The notes: generated by a model from the sequence alone, not told the origin. DNA of 64,000 bases from Massilia rubra (GCF_011682065.1 NZ_VUYU01000002.1:1-64000), one strand, 5' to 3'. Numbered from the stretch's first letter, positions 34,091 through 43,940 are shown. Made by a program: numbers and translations.

Positions 34091-36559
34091 TTAACCTCCC
34101 GCCTGCGATTCGGCGCCATGGGTGTTCTGCGCGGGCGGCGCTGGCGGCACGGCCGGCGCGCCTGGCACGGGCGGCTGGCCTGGTTCACCCGGTTCTCCCG
34201 GCTCGCCCGGCTCCGCGCCATCTGCCGGCAGCGCCGGCAGCTCGTTCATGTCGATCGTCTTGAACTCGCTGCTGCCCGCGTATTCCGCATAAATCCAGTC
34301 GTCGTCCTCGCGCAGCACGCCTTCCGGGGTCGGGCGTTCCTTGGCGGGACGCTTGTCGAGCGCCGCGCGCATGTAGTCGACCCAGATCGGCATGGCCAGG
34401 GTGGCGCCGAATTCGCGTCCGCCGAGCGAGCGTGGATCGTCGTAGCCCATCCAGGCCACGCCCACCACGTTGCCGGCGTACCCGGCGAACCAGCCGTCGA
34501 AGGCGTCGCTGGTGGTGCCGGTCTTGCCGGCCAGGTCGTTGCGGCCCAGTGCGCGGGTGGCGCCGGCGGCGGTGCCGAAGCGGGTCACGTCGCGCAGCAT
34601 GCTGTCGACCATGAAGGCGTTGCGCTGGTCGATCACGCGCCGCGTTTCGTCGGCCACGGCCGGCGCCGGCGTCTCGAGCAGGATGGCGCCGTTGCCGTCC
34701 TTGATTTTGGCGATCAGGTAAGGATTGACCGAAAAGCCGCCGTTGGCGAACACCGCGTACGCGCCCGCCAGTTGCAGCGGGGTCACCGCGCCGGTGCCGA
34801 GCGCCATGGTCAGGTTCTTCGGATGGCGCGTCAGGTCGAAGCCGAACTTGCCGAGGAATTCGTGGCCGTAGCCGACCTGGATGGCGCGCAGCAAGCGCAC
34901 CGACGGCACGTTCTTCGAGTGCACCAGGGCGTGCCGCATGCTCACTTCTCCATCGAACTTGCCGTCATCGTTTTGCGGCGACCAGGTGGCGCCGCCGGCG
35001 CCGCTCGGCATGACCAGCGCTTCGTCGAGGATGCGGGTGCCCGGCGAAAAACCCTTTTCCAGCGCCGCCGAATACACGAACGGCTTGATCGAGGAGCCGG
35101 GCTGGCGCCAGGCCTGGGTGACGTGGTTGTACTTGTTGAGCCCATAATCGAAGCCGCCGACCAGCGCATGGTAGGCGCCGGTGGCCGAATCGATGGCCAC
35201 GAAGCCGGCCGCCACCTGCGGCAGCTGGACGATCGACCAGGTCCTGGTCTCCTTGTCCTTGTCTTTCTCTTTTACCTTGTCCTGGGCGATGCGCACCACC
35301 GCGCCCGGACGCAGCTTGATGGCGGCCTTGGCGGAGGACGCCAGGGCCGGCGCCACGAAGCGCAGGCCGGCGCCGCTAATTTCGATGCGCTCGCCGTCCA
35401 TGGTTTCTACCGCCACCAGCTTGCCCGATACCTCGGTCACCACGGTGGGCGTCAGGCCGTCGCTGACCGGGCGCTTGCGCAGTTCTTCGCGAATGTCGTC
35501 GGCCCGTTCCTGGGCGTCCGAGGGCAGGTCGATGAACGACTCCGGGCCACGGTAGCCGTGCCGCTGGTCGTACGCCAGCACGTTGCGGCGCAGCGAGTCG
35601 TAGGCCGCGTCCTGCTCGGCCTTGAGGATGGTGGTGTAGACGCTCAGGCCGCGCGTGTAGGCCTCGTCCTTGTATTGTTCGAACACCGCCTGGCGCGCCA
35701 GTTCGGCCACGTATTCGGCGTGGATGTCGAATTCCTGGCGCTTGGCGGCGATGCGGATCGGTTCTTCCTTGGCGCTCGCGTACTGGGTCTCGTCGAGGTA
35801 GCCCAGTTCGCGCATGCGCCGCAGCACGATCATCTGGCGCTTCTTGGCGTTGCGCGGATTGACCGCCGGGTTGTTGCCGACCGGGTCGCGCGGCACGCCG
35901 GCCAGCATCGCCATTTCGGCGATCGAGAGCTGGTCGAGGCGCTTGCCGAAGTAGGCCTGGGCGGCGCTGGAAAAGCCGTACGAGCGCCGTCCCAGGAAAA
36001 TCTGGTTCATGTACAGTTCGAGGATCTTGTCTTTCTTGAGCGCGGCCTCGATCTTGAAGGCGAGCGCGATTTCGTCGGCCTTGCGCCCCAGTACCTTGTC
36101 GCGCGTGAGGAAGAAGTTACGCGCCACCTGCATGGTGATGGTCGACGCCCCTTCGCGAAAGCCGCCGCGCAGGTTGGCGCGCGCGGCGCCGGCGGCGCGA
36201 ATCCAGTCGACCCCGCCGTGGGTGTAGAAGCGTGTGTCTTCGATGGCCAGCACGGCGTTTTTCATCATCGCCGGCACTTGTTCGATGGGGATGAAGTCGC
36301 GGTGCTCTTCGCCGAATTCGCCGATCAGCACATTGTCGGCGGTGTAGATGCGCAGCGGGATTTTGGGGCGGTAGTCGGTGACGGCGTCGATGGCCGGCAC
36401 GCGCGGCACGATCACGCCGTAAAAGTAGCCGAGCGCGCCGAGCACCAGCACTAGGGCCGCGCCGGTCGCCAGCAGCACGGCGCGGATAATGTATTTGCGC
36501 GTCAGCCAGCGCTTGATAAAGGTCTCTGTAGTCAAAACGATGTCCGCCAATGGGGCCAT
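34091..36559 (-). CDS. mrcA: Penicillin-binding protein 1A, bifunctional peptidoglycan synthase
   Basis: An 822-residue class A PBP. It has an N-terminal cytoplasmic stub and transmembrane helix (about 26-50), a GT51 glycosyltransferase domain with the catalytic Glu in AIEDTRFYTHGGVD and the EGASTITMQVARN block, then a transpeptidase with SSIK (catalytic Ser), SKN and KTGTT motifs. The C-terminus is unusual: about 40 residues of Pro/Gly/Glu, including three GEP triplets like collagen. The exact start is uncertain because the first helix begins well inside; ATG 36559 is used. Confidence 0.95.
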   Translation of the reverse strand: MAPLADIVLTTETFIKRWLTRKYIIRAVLLATGAALVLVLGALGYFYGVIVPRVPAIDAVTDYRPKIPLRIYTADNVLIGEFGEEHRDFIPIEQVPAMMKNAVLAIEDTRFYTHGGVDWIRAAGAARANLRGGFREGASTITMQVARNFFLTRDKVLGRKADEIALAFKIEAALKKDKILELYMNQIFLGRRSYGFSSAAQAYFGKRLDQLSIAEMAMLAGVPRDPVGNNPAVNPRNAKKRQMIVLRRMRELGYLDETQYASAKEEPIRIAAKRQEFDIHAEYVAELARQAVFEQYKDEAYTRGLSVYTTILKAEQDAAYDSLRRNVLAYDQRHGYRGPESFIDLPSDAQERADDIREELRKRPVSDGLTPTVVTEVSGKLVAVETMDGERIEISGAGLRFVAPALASSAKAAIKLRPGAVVRIAQDKVKEKDKDKETRTWSIVQLPQVAAGFVAIDSATGAYHALVGGFDYGLNKYNHVTQAWRQPGSSIKPFVYSAALEKGFSPGTRILDEALVMPSGAGGATWSPQNDDGKFDGEVSMRHALVHSKNVPSVRLLRAIQVGYGHEFLGKFGFDLTRHPKNLTMALGTGAVTPLQLAGAYAVFANGGFSVNPYLIAKIKDGNGAILLETPAPAVADETRRVIDQRNAFMVDSMLRDVTRFGTAAGATRALGRNDLAGKTGTTSDAFDGWFAGYAGNVVGVAWMGYDDPRSLGGREFGATLAMPIWVDYMRAALDKRPAKERPTPEGVLREDDDWIYAEYAGSSEFKTIDMNELPALPADGAEPGEPGEPGEPGQPPVPGAPAVPPAPPAQNTHGAESQAGG

Positions 36560-36618
36560 GCCGGGAGTGACGGCCCTGTTCCGGCGAATTATAGTCGATC
36601 GCTTTTAGCATCCCGTTT

Positions 36619-36966
36619 TCAGGGAAACGCCGCCAGCGCGGCCAAGGCCGCGGGCGCCGCCAGCATCGCCGAGCACGCGGTGGCGCGCGGCGCGTATGGC
36701 AGCAGGAACACCAGCGGCAGCGCGCCGGCCGACAGGAAGCCGAGCCAGAGCACCGTGCCGACGGTGCCGCCCCAGGTCGATACGCACGGCAGCAGCGCCA
36801 GCGCCAGCAGGATCGCTCCCGCGCCGCGCAGCCCAAGGCGCAGCCGCGGCGAGGGTTCGCGCCGCCACGCCTGCACATGGTGGCGGTCCATCGCCAGGCA
36901 CAGGAAGGCCATGCCGGCATACGCCAGCCCCAGCGCCAGCAGGCTCGCTGTCTGAAAACCGCTCAT
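36619..36966 (-). CDS. DUF3325 membrane protein of the iron-uptake operon
   Basis: A 115-residue protein with three predicted helices, matching the DUF3325 family usually found with PepSY proteins and siderophore receptors. Its ATG at 36966 overlaps the stop of the PepSY gene (ATGA). It is the last gene of the operon. Function unknown. Confidence 0.8.
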   Translation of the reverse strand: MSGFQTASLLALGLAYAGMAFLCLAMDRHHVQAWRREPSPRLRLGLRGAGAILLALALLPCVSTWGGTVGTVLWLGFLSAGALPLVFLLPYAPRATACSAMLAAPAALAALAAFP

Positions 36967-38570
36967 GGCTTCTCCCGTCGCCCGGACGCGCGCACCCGCA
37001 GCGCGGCCCATGCCGCCAGCGCGCCGGCCAGCAGCGCGGCCAGTTCGACGCCGGCGCTTTCCCAGTCGCCGCGCACGCCGATTTGCGCCAGCAGATGGTC
37101 GCCCGTGCTGGCCCAGTTCAGCAGTGGCAGCAGCAGGCAGGCCAGCGCCAGGGTCGCCAGTTGTTCGCGCCAGGCCCGGGCCGGCGCGCGCAGCAGGGCG
37201 TGCGCCAGCGCCGCTAGCCAGAGGCCGAAGAACACCCGCAATTCCCAGCCGGCGCGCTGTTCGAGCGCCAGCGGCAGCAGGCGGTTGGCCCACAGGAAGC
37301 CGACGCAGGCGATCGCCAGCCCGGCGATGGCGGCCACGTTCATGCCCTCGATCAGCCGGTAGACGCGGGCGGTGGCCGCGCCGAATTCGGCGCCGTGCTT
37401 GTTGCGGCGCTTGACCATGAACAGGATGGCGCCGGTCGCCATCATCGCCGTGCCGGCCAGGCCGCACACAAAGTACAGCCAGCGCACGGTCACGCCGCCG
37501 AAGCTGGCCATGTGCAGGCTGCCCATCACCAGGCGCGTGAGCGAGGCGGCGCCGCCATCGACCTGGCCGCCCTGGCGCACGGCCAGCACCTTGCCGCTGG
37601 CGGCCGAAAACGTGACCATGCCGCTGGTGTTGGCGATGCGGCGCAGGCTGTCGGCGTCGTTGTCCCAGCCGTAGACGCCGATGCGCATGCTGCTGTCGCC
37701 GGGGTTGTCGATGACGATGCAGCGCACCGGTTGCCTGAAGATGGCCTCGGCCCGCGCGGCGTAGTGTTCCAGGTCGGGCACGGCCAGCGCGCGGCCGTCG
37801 CGCGCCAGCCGTGCCGGCCCGCCCAGGTCGGCGAGGAACTGCTTGAGGTTATCCCTGCCCGGGCCGTAGTGGGCCAGCAGCGGCGCCGGCATCAGGGTGG
37901 TGCTGGAAATGGCCAGGCCGGTGTAGGCGATCATGAACAGGAACGGCAAGGTCAGCACCGCCACCGCATTGTGGGCGTCGAGCCAGCTGCGCTGGCCCTT
38001 GGCCGGCCGGAAGGTGAAAAAGTCCTTGAAGATGCGCTTGTGCGTGATCACGCCCGACACCAGCGCCACCAGCATCGCCATGGCGGCGACGCCCGTGATC
38101 CACAAGCCGGCCTTGCCGGCGTGTAGCTCGTAATGGAAATCGACGAAATGGTGGCCGCCCAGGGTGGGGCGGACCGGCTTGTCGGCCGGGCCCTGGGCCA
38201 GTTGGGCGCCGCTGGCCGGGTCGAGCCGGGCGTCGGCGTAGCCGCCCTGCGGGTCGAACCAGTAGGCCACCAGCGCATTGTTGTCGTTGCGGTTGATGGG
38301 CCAGATTTCCCACATGTCGGCGCGCGGATGGGCGCGCGCCATGAAGGATGCGCCCAGCGCCAGGCGCGGCCCGCGCTCGCCCGCGGCCGCCGGTGCGGGC
38401 GGCGCCCCCGCGTGTTCGGCCAGCGCGTGTTCGGGCGACATCCAGTGCGTGATCGCCTCGTCGAATACGGCCAGGGTGCCGGTCAGGAAGATGGCGTACA
38501 GCAGCCATGAAAACCACAGGCCGCACCAGGTATGCAACCAGGCCATCGCCTGGCGCCAGCCGGCCTTCAT
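36963..38570 (-). CDS. PepSY-associated membrane protein (PiuB-like, iron-regulated)
   Basis: A 535-residue inner-membrane protein with an opening helix (HTWCGLWFSWLLYAIFLTGTLAVFD), PepSY-like periplasmic regions and further helices at about 190-215, 240-260 and 335-360, plus a four-helix C-terminal part. Family members are thought to reduce or release iron from siderophores in the periplasm. The ATG at 38570 overlaps the stop of the DUF3649 gene by 4 bp. Confidence 0.88.
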   Translation of the reverse strand: MKAGWRQAMAWLHTWCGLWFSWLLYAIFLTGTLAVFDEAITHWMSPEHALAEHAGAPPAPAAAGERGPRLALGASFMARAHPRADMWEIWPINRNDNNALVAYWFDPQGGYADARLDPASGAQLAQGPADKPVRPTLGGHHFVDFHYELHAGKAGLWITGVAAMAMLVALVSGVITHKRIFKDFFTFRPAKGQRSWLDAHNAVAVLTLPFLFMIAYTGLAISSTTLMPAPLLAHYGPGRDNLKQFLADLGGPARLARDGRALAVPDLEHYAARAEAIFRQPVRCIVIDNPGDSSMRIGVYGWDNDADSLRRIANTSGMVTFSAASGKVLAVRQGGQVDGGAASLTRLVMGSLHMASFGGVTVRWLYFVCGLAGTAMMATGAILFMVKRRNKHGAEFGAATARVYRLIEGMNVAAIAGLAIACVGFLWANRLLPLALEQRAGWELRVFFGLWLAALAHALLRAPARAWREQLATLALACLLLPLLNWASTGDHLLAQIGVRGDWESAGVELAALLAGALAAWAALRVRASGRREKP

Positions 38571-38854
38571 GCGCCACCGCCGCTGCGCGCGAGCAGCCAG
38601 CCGGCGCCGCCGAGGAGGGCGGTGGCCAGCGCCAGGACCCCGCATACGCGGCCCAGCGGCAGCGGTGCGAAAGCCCAGACAATGGCCGCCGTGTAGCCGG
38701 CGAAGCTGACGAAGCCGCCCATCAGCACCGCTTCGGCGCGCGCCATCGGCAAGACCGCGCCGAGGAACACGGCCAGCGCGGCGGCGAAAGCATAGCCGCC
38801 CGCCACGGCGGCGAGCAGGCGGGACCACATTTGCTGCTTGGGACTTAGTATCAT
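38567..38854 (-). CDS. DUF3649 small membrane protein
   Basis: A 95-residue protein with three hydrophobic helices, matching DUF3649, a family that accompanies TonB-dependent siderophore receptors. Its stop overlaps the next ATG and it starts 2 bp after the receptor stop. Function unknown, likely part of ferric-siderophore processing. Confidence 0.82.
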   Translation of the reverse strand: MILSPKQQMWSRLLAAVAGGYAFAAALAVFLGAVLPMARAEAVLMGGFVSFAGYTAAIVWAFAPLPLGRVCGVLALATALLGGAGWLLARSGGGA

Positions 38855-38856
38855 GT

Positions 38857-41313
38857 TTACAGGGCGGGTGTGTACTTGATGGTGAACATGACGCTGCGCG
38901 GACTGCCATAGTCATTGTTGCCATCGGCTTGGTTGAAGGCGGGAATGTAGTAGCGCTTGTCGAACAGGTTGTTGACATTCAAGGCCAGCGCGAGCTGCGG
39001 GTTCAGCTGGTAAGCCAGGCGCGCGTTCCATACGGTGTAGCCGGGCACCTTGAAGGTGCGTTCGTAGCCGATCGAATTGCTCTGGGCGCTGAAACCCGCG
39101 CCGACGCTGAGCTTGTTCCAGGCGCCCGGCAACTGGTAGCGGCTCCATGCGCGCAGCATGTGCCTTGGTGTCCACTGGCTGAAGATCTTGCCCTTGTTAT
39201 CGGCGTCTTCGAGGAACTTGGTCGGGTTCCAGGTGTAGCCGGCCGACAGTTGCAAGCCGGGCAAGACTTCGCCGCTGGCCTCGGCTTCCACGCCCTGGCT
39301 GCGCACCTTGCCGCTGGCCTTGGAGCAATACCAGCCGTCGCAGGCGAAACCGGCGGCATAATCGGCCACGGCGCGGTTCTTGTGGTCGTAGCGGAACATG
39401 GCCAGCGAGGTGTTGACCCGGCCGTCCATCAGCTCGCCCTTGACGCCAAGTTCGACGTTGCCGCCGTTGATGGGTTCGAGCATCTGGCCGCTGACGCTGC
39501 GCGCGGACTGCGTTTCGAAGACGCTGGTGTAGCTGGCGTAGGCCGACCATTGCTTGTCGAGCGCGTAGACCAGGCCGGCGTAGGGCGTCACTTTGCCGGA
39601 GGCCGTCACCGTGCTGCGGTAGTTGTCGCGCCGCAGGCGGTAGAGTTCCTCGTACCAGCTTACGCGCGCGCCGCCGATGACGGTCAGCGCCGCGCCCACC
39701 CTGGCGCGCCAGCTGCCGTACACGCCTTTCTGGCGCACGTCGTAGCTGGCGTAGGTGCCGCCGTTGTTGCGCGCCTGCAGGATGTCGAAGTCGACCCAGG
39801 CGCGATCGTGGTCAATGTTGAAGATATTGCCGCCCGGGTTGAAGGTGCGCGCGTAGCGATCATCCGACGTGTATTTGGAGTAATTGGCTCCCAGCATGAC
39901 GTCGTGGCGCATGCCGGCTGCGTCGAAGGCCCCGTTCAGGTACACGTCCGCGCCCAGCTTGGCCGAGTTGAAATCGGTGGCCCAATCGGCATAGGTCAAG
40001 CCGCTGCCATCGGTGGCCACGTCGCCGTGCATGCGCTGGTGGACCGAGCTGTTGCTTTCGTCCATGTGGACGGCGGCGGCCTTGACCCGCCAGTTGGCGT
40101 TGAAGCGGTGGCTGAGGTCGGCATAGACGGTGGTTTGCCCGATTTCGGCGCGGTTCCAGCCGGCCCCGACGAAGGTGGAGCGCGCCAGGCCGATGTCGGC
40201 CCCGTCCGGATAGCGCGGCAGGCCGCGCACCATCGGGCGCGAGCGGTTGTCGGTCTGGCTGACGGCCAGGCCGAGCGTGGTGTCGGCAGTGATGTCGTAG
40301 TCGAGCGCGGCGTACAGGGCGTGGTTGCGTTCCCACACGTAATCGATAAAGGAATCGGCGCGGTCGAGGTCGGCAACCACGCGGGCGCGCAGGGTGCCGG
40401 CCTCGTTCAGGGGGCCGCCGGCGTCGAGCTGGGCGCCGGCGTGGCTCCAGGAACCGGCTTTGGCGCTGAGCGCGACGGTGCGCTCGGCCTGGCCGCGCTT
40501 GCGCACCAGGTTGACCGCGCCGCCCGGGCTGCCGGTGCCTTGCAGTAAGCCGGCCGCGCCGCGCAGCACTTCGATGCGGTCGAAGTAGGCCAGGCCCTCG
40601 GTGCCCCAGTTGCCCAGCACATAAGTATTGCGCGGGATCGGCACGCCGTCGTATTGCCAGGAATCGATCTGGAAGCCGCGCGCATTGATCACCATGCCTT
40701 GCCCCACGCCCTTGACGCCGACCACGCCGGTGACGCTGTTGGCCGCGTCCATCAGGTCGGTCAGGCCCTGGTCGTCCATCTGTTCGCGCGTGAGCACACT
40801 GACCGACTGCGGCATGTCCTTGAGCGCCAGGTCGCCCTTGCCCAGGGTGACCCGGTTGCTGGTGTAGGCGTTGCTGCCTTCGGTGGTCGGGCCGGGCGTG
40901 GCCCGCGCGCTGACCTTGATTTCGTCCATGGTCTGGGCCGCGCCGGTTGGGGCGGGAGGGGGTGCGGAAGCGGCCGGGGCCGGCACCAGCACATAGCCGG
41001 CGGCCGACTTGCCGAGCGCGTAGCCAGTGCCGCGCAGCAAGATCGCAAACCCTTGTTCGACGCCGTGGCTGCCGGCCAGGCCTTCGGTGCGCAAGCCCCG
41101 CACCTTTTCGGCGTCGAGCACGATGGCGGCGCCGGCCAGCTGGGCGTAGCGGTTCAGGGCGTCGGCCAGCGGACCGGCGGCAATCGTGTACTGGCGTTCC
41201 TGGACCTGGGCCTGGGCGTGCAGGGCGGGGCCGGCGCTGAGCAGGGCGCCGCAGACGAGCTGGACGGCGAGGGTGGAGGTGCGCAGGCGGCGCGGAGAGG
41301 TGCTGGTGGACAT
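38857..41313 (-). CDS. TonB-dependent siderophore receptor with secretin/STN signalling domain
   Basis: An 818-residue outer-membrane receptor of the FecA/FpvA type. Signal peptide ending near AQAQ; STN domain (about 45-100, IAAGPLADALNRYAQLAGAA) that contacts the FecR anti-sigma factor; plug with SVSVLTREQMDDQGL; 22-strand barrel ending in an aromatic-poor ...MFTIKYTPAL. It would import a ferric siderophore and signal its presence. The ATG at 41313 has AAGGAAG upstream. A 77-bp gap separates it from fecR. Confidence 0.94.
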   Translation of the reverse strand: MSTSTSPRRLRTSTLAVQLVCGALLSAGPALHAQAQVQERQYTIAAGPLADALNRYAQLAGAAIVLDAEKVRGLRTEGLAGSHGVEQGFAILLRGTGYALGKSAAGYVLVPAPAASAPPPAPTGAAQTMDEIKVSARATPGPTTEGSNAYTSNRVTLGKGDLALKDMPQSVSVLTREQMDDQGLTDLMDAANSVTGVVGVKGVGQGMVINARGFQIDSWQYDGVPIPRNTYVLGNWGTEGLAYFDRIEVLRGAAGLLQGTGSPGGAVNLVRKRGQAERTVALSAKAGSWSHAGAQLDAGGPLNEAGTLRARVVADLDRADSFIDYVWERNHALYAALDYDITADTTLGLAVSQTDNRSRPMVRGLPRYPDGADIGLARSTFVGAGWNRAEIGQTTVYADLSHRFNANWRVKAAAVHMDESNSSVHQRMHGDVATDGSGLTYADWATDFNSAKLGADVYLNGAFDAAGMRHDVMLGANYSKYTSDDRYARTFNPGGNIFNIDHDRAWVDFDILQARNNGGTYASYDVRQKGVYGSWRARVGAALTVIGGARVSWYEELYRLRRDNYRSTVTASGKVTPYAGLVYALDKQWSAYASYTSVFETQSARSVSGQMLEPINGGNVELGVKGELMDGRVNTSLAMFRYDHKNRAVADYAAGFACDGWYCSKASGKVRSQGVEAEASGEVLPGLQLSAGYTWNPTKFLEDADNKGKIFSQWTPRHMLRAWSRYQLPGAWNKLSVGAGFSAQSNSIGYERTFKVPGYTVWNARLAYQLNPQLALALNVNNLFDKRYYIPAFNQADGNNDYGSPRSVMFTIKYTPAL

Positions 41314-41390
41314 GTCGATGCTTCCTTGTAGGTGGGTTTCATTGACATGACGAATGAAAACCCCCAAGCGGAACCGCCTGGCGAAAAAAG

Positions 41391-42407
41391 TTAGTCGGTT
41401 TTTGTATCGACCAGCACCAGCCAGGCGGTGAGCGTGCGCACCCGCAGTTGCGGAAAGCTCGCCTGCAGCAGTCGCAGGGCGCGGTCGGTGTCGTCCAGCG
41501 GCAGTACGGCGGACACGCGGATGCCATCGAGCCGGGCCGGGTCGTAGCGGATCTGTCCGCGCCGGTGCCGGTTCAGTTGCTCCAGCACTTCGCCCAGCGG
41601 CCGGTCGCTGACCACCAGCTGGTGCAGGCGCCAGGCGTCGTCGATGGCGGCCGGGTCGATCGGCTCGGGAGCGTGCACCCCGGCCGCGTCGATGGCGACA
41701 CGCTGGCCGGCGCCGACGATGGCCTCGGCCCCGGCCTTGGCCTGCGTGCCGGCGGCGCTGCGCACCGCCACGCGCGACTCGAGCATGCTCAATACGGTGG
41801 CCTGCTCGCCGCGCGCGACGGTGAAGCGGGTGCCGAGCGCGCGGATGCTGCCTTGCGGCGTTTCGACCACGAAGGGGCGGCCGGGGTCCTTGGCGACCTC
41901 GACCAGGATGTCTCCCCGCACCAGTTCGACCGTGCGGCGACGTTCGTCGAAGTGGAGGTTGACGGCGCTGGCGCCATGCAGGGTGATGCGGCTGCCGTCC
42001 GGCAAGGTGCGGCTGTGCCACTGGCCGGCGCCCGCGCGCACGTCGGCCAGCAAATACGCGGGCGGCCAGGCGTGCAGGGTCAGCCAGGCCGGCAGGGCCA
42101 GCGCGGCCAGGGCCAGCGCCACGGCGGCGCCGGCGCGTTTAGCGCGCGCGCGCCCGGCCGGCACCGTTGCCAAGGCGGCGCGGGCCGGCCGGGTGCTGCC
42201 GCCGGCGTGTCCGCGCAAGGCGTCGACCTGGCCGAGCAGGCGTTCCATGCCGGCGGCGGCGGCGGCGTGGCGCGGGTCGGCCGCCTTCCAGGCGGCAAAG
42301 CCGGCGTGCGCGCGGGCGCGCTCGGCGTTGTCGTCGCCGGTGAGACGGACGATCCAGGCGGCCGCCCTTGCGGCGAGCGGGTCGGAGCGTGGGTTGGCGC
42401 GCCTCAT
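41391..42407 (-). CDS. fecR: FecR family anti-sigma/signal transducer
   Basis: A 338-residue inner-membrane protein. N-terminal DUF4880-type cytoplasmic region (about 5-50, including AARAAAWIVRLTG and FAAWKAADPRH), one transmembrane helix near 95-115, then the periplasmic FecR domain (LPDGSRITLHGASAVNL; GDILVEVAKDPGRPFVVET). It relays receptor occupancy to the sigma factor. Its ATG overlaps the fecI stop by 4 bp. Confidence 0.93.
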   Translation of the reverse strand: MRRANPRSDPLAARAAAWIVRLTGDDNAERARAHAGFAAWKAADPRHAAAAAGMERLLGQVDALRGHAGGSTRPARAALATVPAGRARAKRAGAAVALALAALALPAWLTLHAWPPAYLLADVRAGAGQWHSRTLPDGSRITLHGASAVNLHFDERRRTVELVRGDILVEVAKDPGRPFVVETPQGSIRALGTRFTVARGEQATVLSMLESRVAVRSAAGTQAKAGAEAIVGAGQRVAIDAAGVHAPEPIDPAAIDDAWRLHQLVVSDRPLGEVLEQLNRHRRGQIRYDPARLDGIRVSAVLPLDDTDRALRLLQASFPQLRVRTLTAWLVLVDTKTD

Positions 42408-42940
42408 GCGGTCATGGCCGGGCAATGCGCGCGGCAGGCCAGCAGCGCCTGCACCAGGTATTTGCGCACCATGCGGGTCGATACGCCGAGCCGGGTGGCG
42501 ATGGCGGCGTGCGACTGCTGGTCTAGGTAGTGCAGCAAGAACGCTTCGCGCGCTTTGGCGGACAGCGCTTGCAGGGCGGCGCCGATCTGGTCGAGCGCCT
42601 GCAAGGCCATCAAGGTCTCGTCGGGCGAGGGGTAACAGGGCAGGACCTCGGCCAGCAAGGCCAGTTCGGCCAGGTAGCTTTGTTCCAGCGCCTGGCGGCG
42701 CGCGCGGTCGACGATCAGGCGCTTGGCGGTGGTGGCCAGCCAGGCGCGCGGCTGTTCGACCCCGAGCAGGGCGTCGCGCGAGGCGATGATGCGCAAGAAG
42801 GTGTCGTGCGCCACGTCGGCCGCATTGTGGGCGCAGCCCAGTTTGTTGCGCAGCCAGCCGAACAGCCAGCGATGGTGCGCGCCATACAGTGCATGCACCG
42901 CCTGGGCGTGCTGTTGCGGAATTGACTCGGCCGCCGACAT
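42404..42940 (-). CDS. fecI: ECF sigma factor, FecI-like
   Basis: A 178-residue extracytoplasmic-function sigma factor. Region 2 is HRWLFGWLRNKL...DVAHDTFLRI, and region 4 is LDQQSHAAIATRLGVSTRMVRKYL. Together with FecR and the STN receptor it forms an iron-siderophore surface-signalling unit. ATG 42940 fits the AGGTG ribosome site; in-frame starts at 42946 (ATG) and 42949 (GTG) are possible. A Fur-type box and TATAAT lie just upstream. Confidence 0.92.
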   Translation of the reverse strand: MSAAESIPQQHAQAVHALYGAHHRWLFGWLRNKLGCAHNAADVAHDTFLRIIASRDALLGVEQPRAWLATTAKRLIVDRARRQALEQSYLAELALLAEVLPCYPSPDETLMALQALDQIGAALQALSAKAREAFLLHYLDQQSHAAIATRLGVSTRMVRKYLVQALLACRAHCPAMTA

Positions 42941-42957
42941 GACCATCACCTAAAAGA

Positions 42958-42980
42958 GAATAAGAATTATTCGCATTATA
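42958..42980 (-). promoter_or_regulatory. Fur-type box over the fecI promoter
   Basis: The palindrome GAATAAGAATTATTC (42958-42972) resembles a Fur box and abuts a -10 hexamer TATAAT on the minus strand (42980-42975). Repressor bound here would block fecI transcription when iron is plentiful. Confidence 0.65.
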
Positions 42981-43010
42981 GGCGGGCGGGCCGGCGAAGC
43001 GCAACCTGCG

Positions 43011-43940
43011 TCAGACGAAGGCCAGGTCGTGCTGCAGGATCAGGTGGTCGAGCCAGTCGTCGCTGTGGCCGAAGCGGTAGCCCAGTTGGGCGGCGCGCGC
43101 GGTGTTCATCAGGTAGGGAGCCGGGTAGTCGAAGGGACTGAGTTCGCCGGCCGCCACGTCCGGCTTGGCCGGCAAGGCGCGCACCGGCACCTCGAGCAGC
43201 ATGCCGATGCGCTGGACCAGGTCGAAGGCCGACAAGCCGCCCTCGCACGCCGCATTGACCGGGCCGACAAACTCCTGGGCGCCGGCCCACAGCAAAAAGT
43301 TGCTGGTGCCCTGGGCGCTCATGAAGGAACTGGCGGCGGCCGCGTTGGCGTAGCGCAGCGGCGCGCGCTGGCGCACCAGGTCGACGTAGTGGGCCAGGCG
43401 TCCGGTGAAGTCTTCGGCCCCGGCCAGCACGTGGCCGATGCGGACCGTGACCAGCGGCAGCGAGCCGTCGCGGTACAGGTACGCTTCGGCCTGCAGCTTG
43501 CCGGCCACGTAGCTTTCGGTGGCCAGCGTGGGGTCGTGCCACGGATAGCGGGTGTCGATCGGCTGCGCCAGCATATTGATATCGCTTTCCGCGAACGGCG
43601 CCACCTGCTGGCCGAGCAGCTCGCGGTAGACGTCGATGGTGGAGGCGACGATGTAGCGCTTGACCTTGCCGGCGAAGACCTTGACGGCGATCGCCGCGTC
43701 CACCGGGCTGTAGCACATCTGGTCGTACACGATGTCGTAGCCGGCGCTGGCGGCGAAGGCGGCGCGCATGGCGTGCTCGTTGCGGCGGTCGACCTTGATG
43801 CGGGCGATGCGCGCGCCGAACGGGTCGGGGGTGTGCCCGCGCGTGGCGATCGTTACCTGGTGTCCCGCGTTGAGCAAGCGCTGCACCAGCAGCTTGCCGA
43901 AATAGCGGGTACCGCCTATCACCAATATATTCTTGCGCAT
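43011..43940 (-). CDS. NAD-dependent epimerase/dehydratase family protein
   Basis: A 309-residue short-chain Rossmann enzyme of the extended SDR class. The nucleotide motif is ILVIGGTRYFGKLL, an acidic VDRRNE segment follows strand 3, and a DIVYDQMCYSPVD block replaces the usual active-site region; the classical YxxxK is not obvious. The product is unknown. It is divergent from a LysR-type gene 104 bp away, which may regulate it. Confidence 0.82.
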   Translation of the reverse strand: MRKNILVIGGTRYFGKLLVQRLLNAGHQVTIATRGHTPDPFGARIARIKVDRRNEHAMRAAFAASAGYDIVYDQMCYSPVDAAIAVKVFAGKVKRYIVASTIDVYRELLGQQVAPFAESDINMLAQPIDTRYPWHDPTLATESYVAGKLQAEAYLYRDGSLPLVTVRIGHVLAGAEDFTGRLAHYVDLVRQRAPLRYANAAAASSFMSAQGTSNFLLWAGAQEFVGPVNAACEGGLSAFDLVQRIGMLLEVPVRALPAKPDVAAGELSPFDYPAPYLMNTARAAQLGYRFGHSDDWLDHLILQHDLAFV

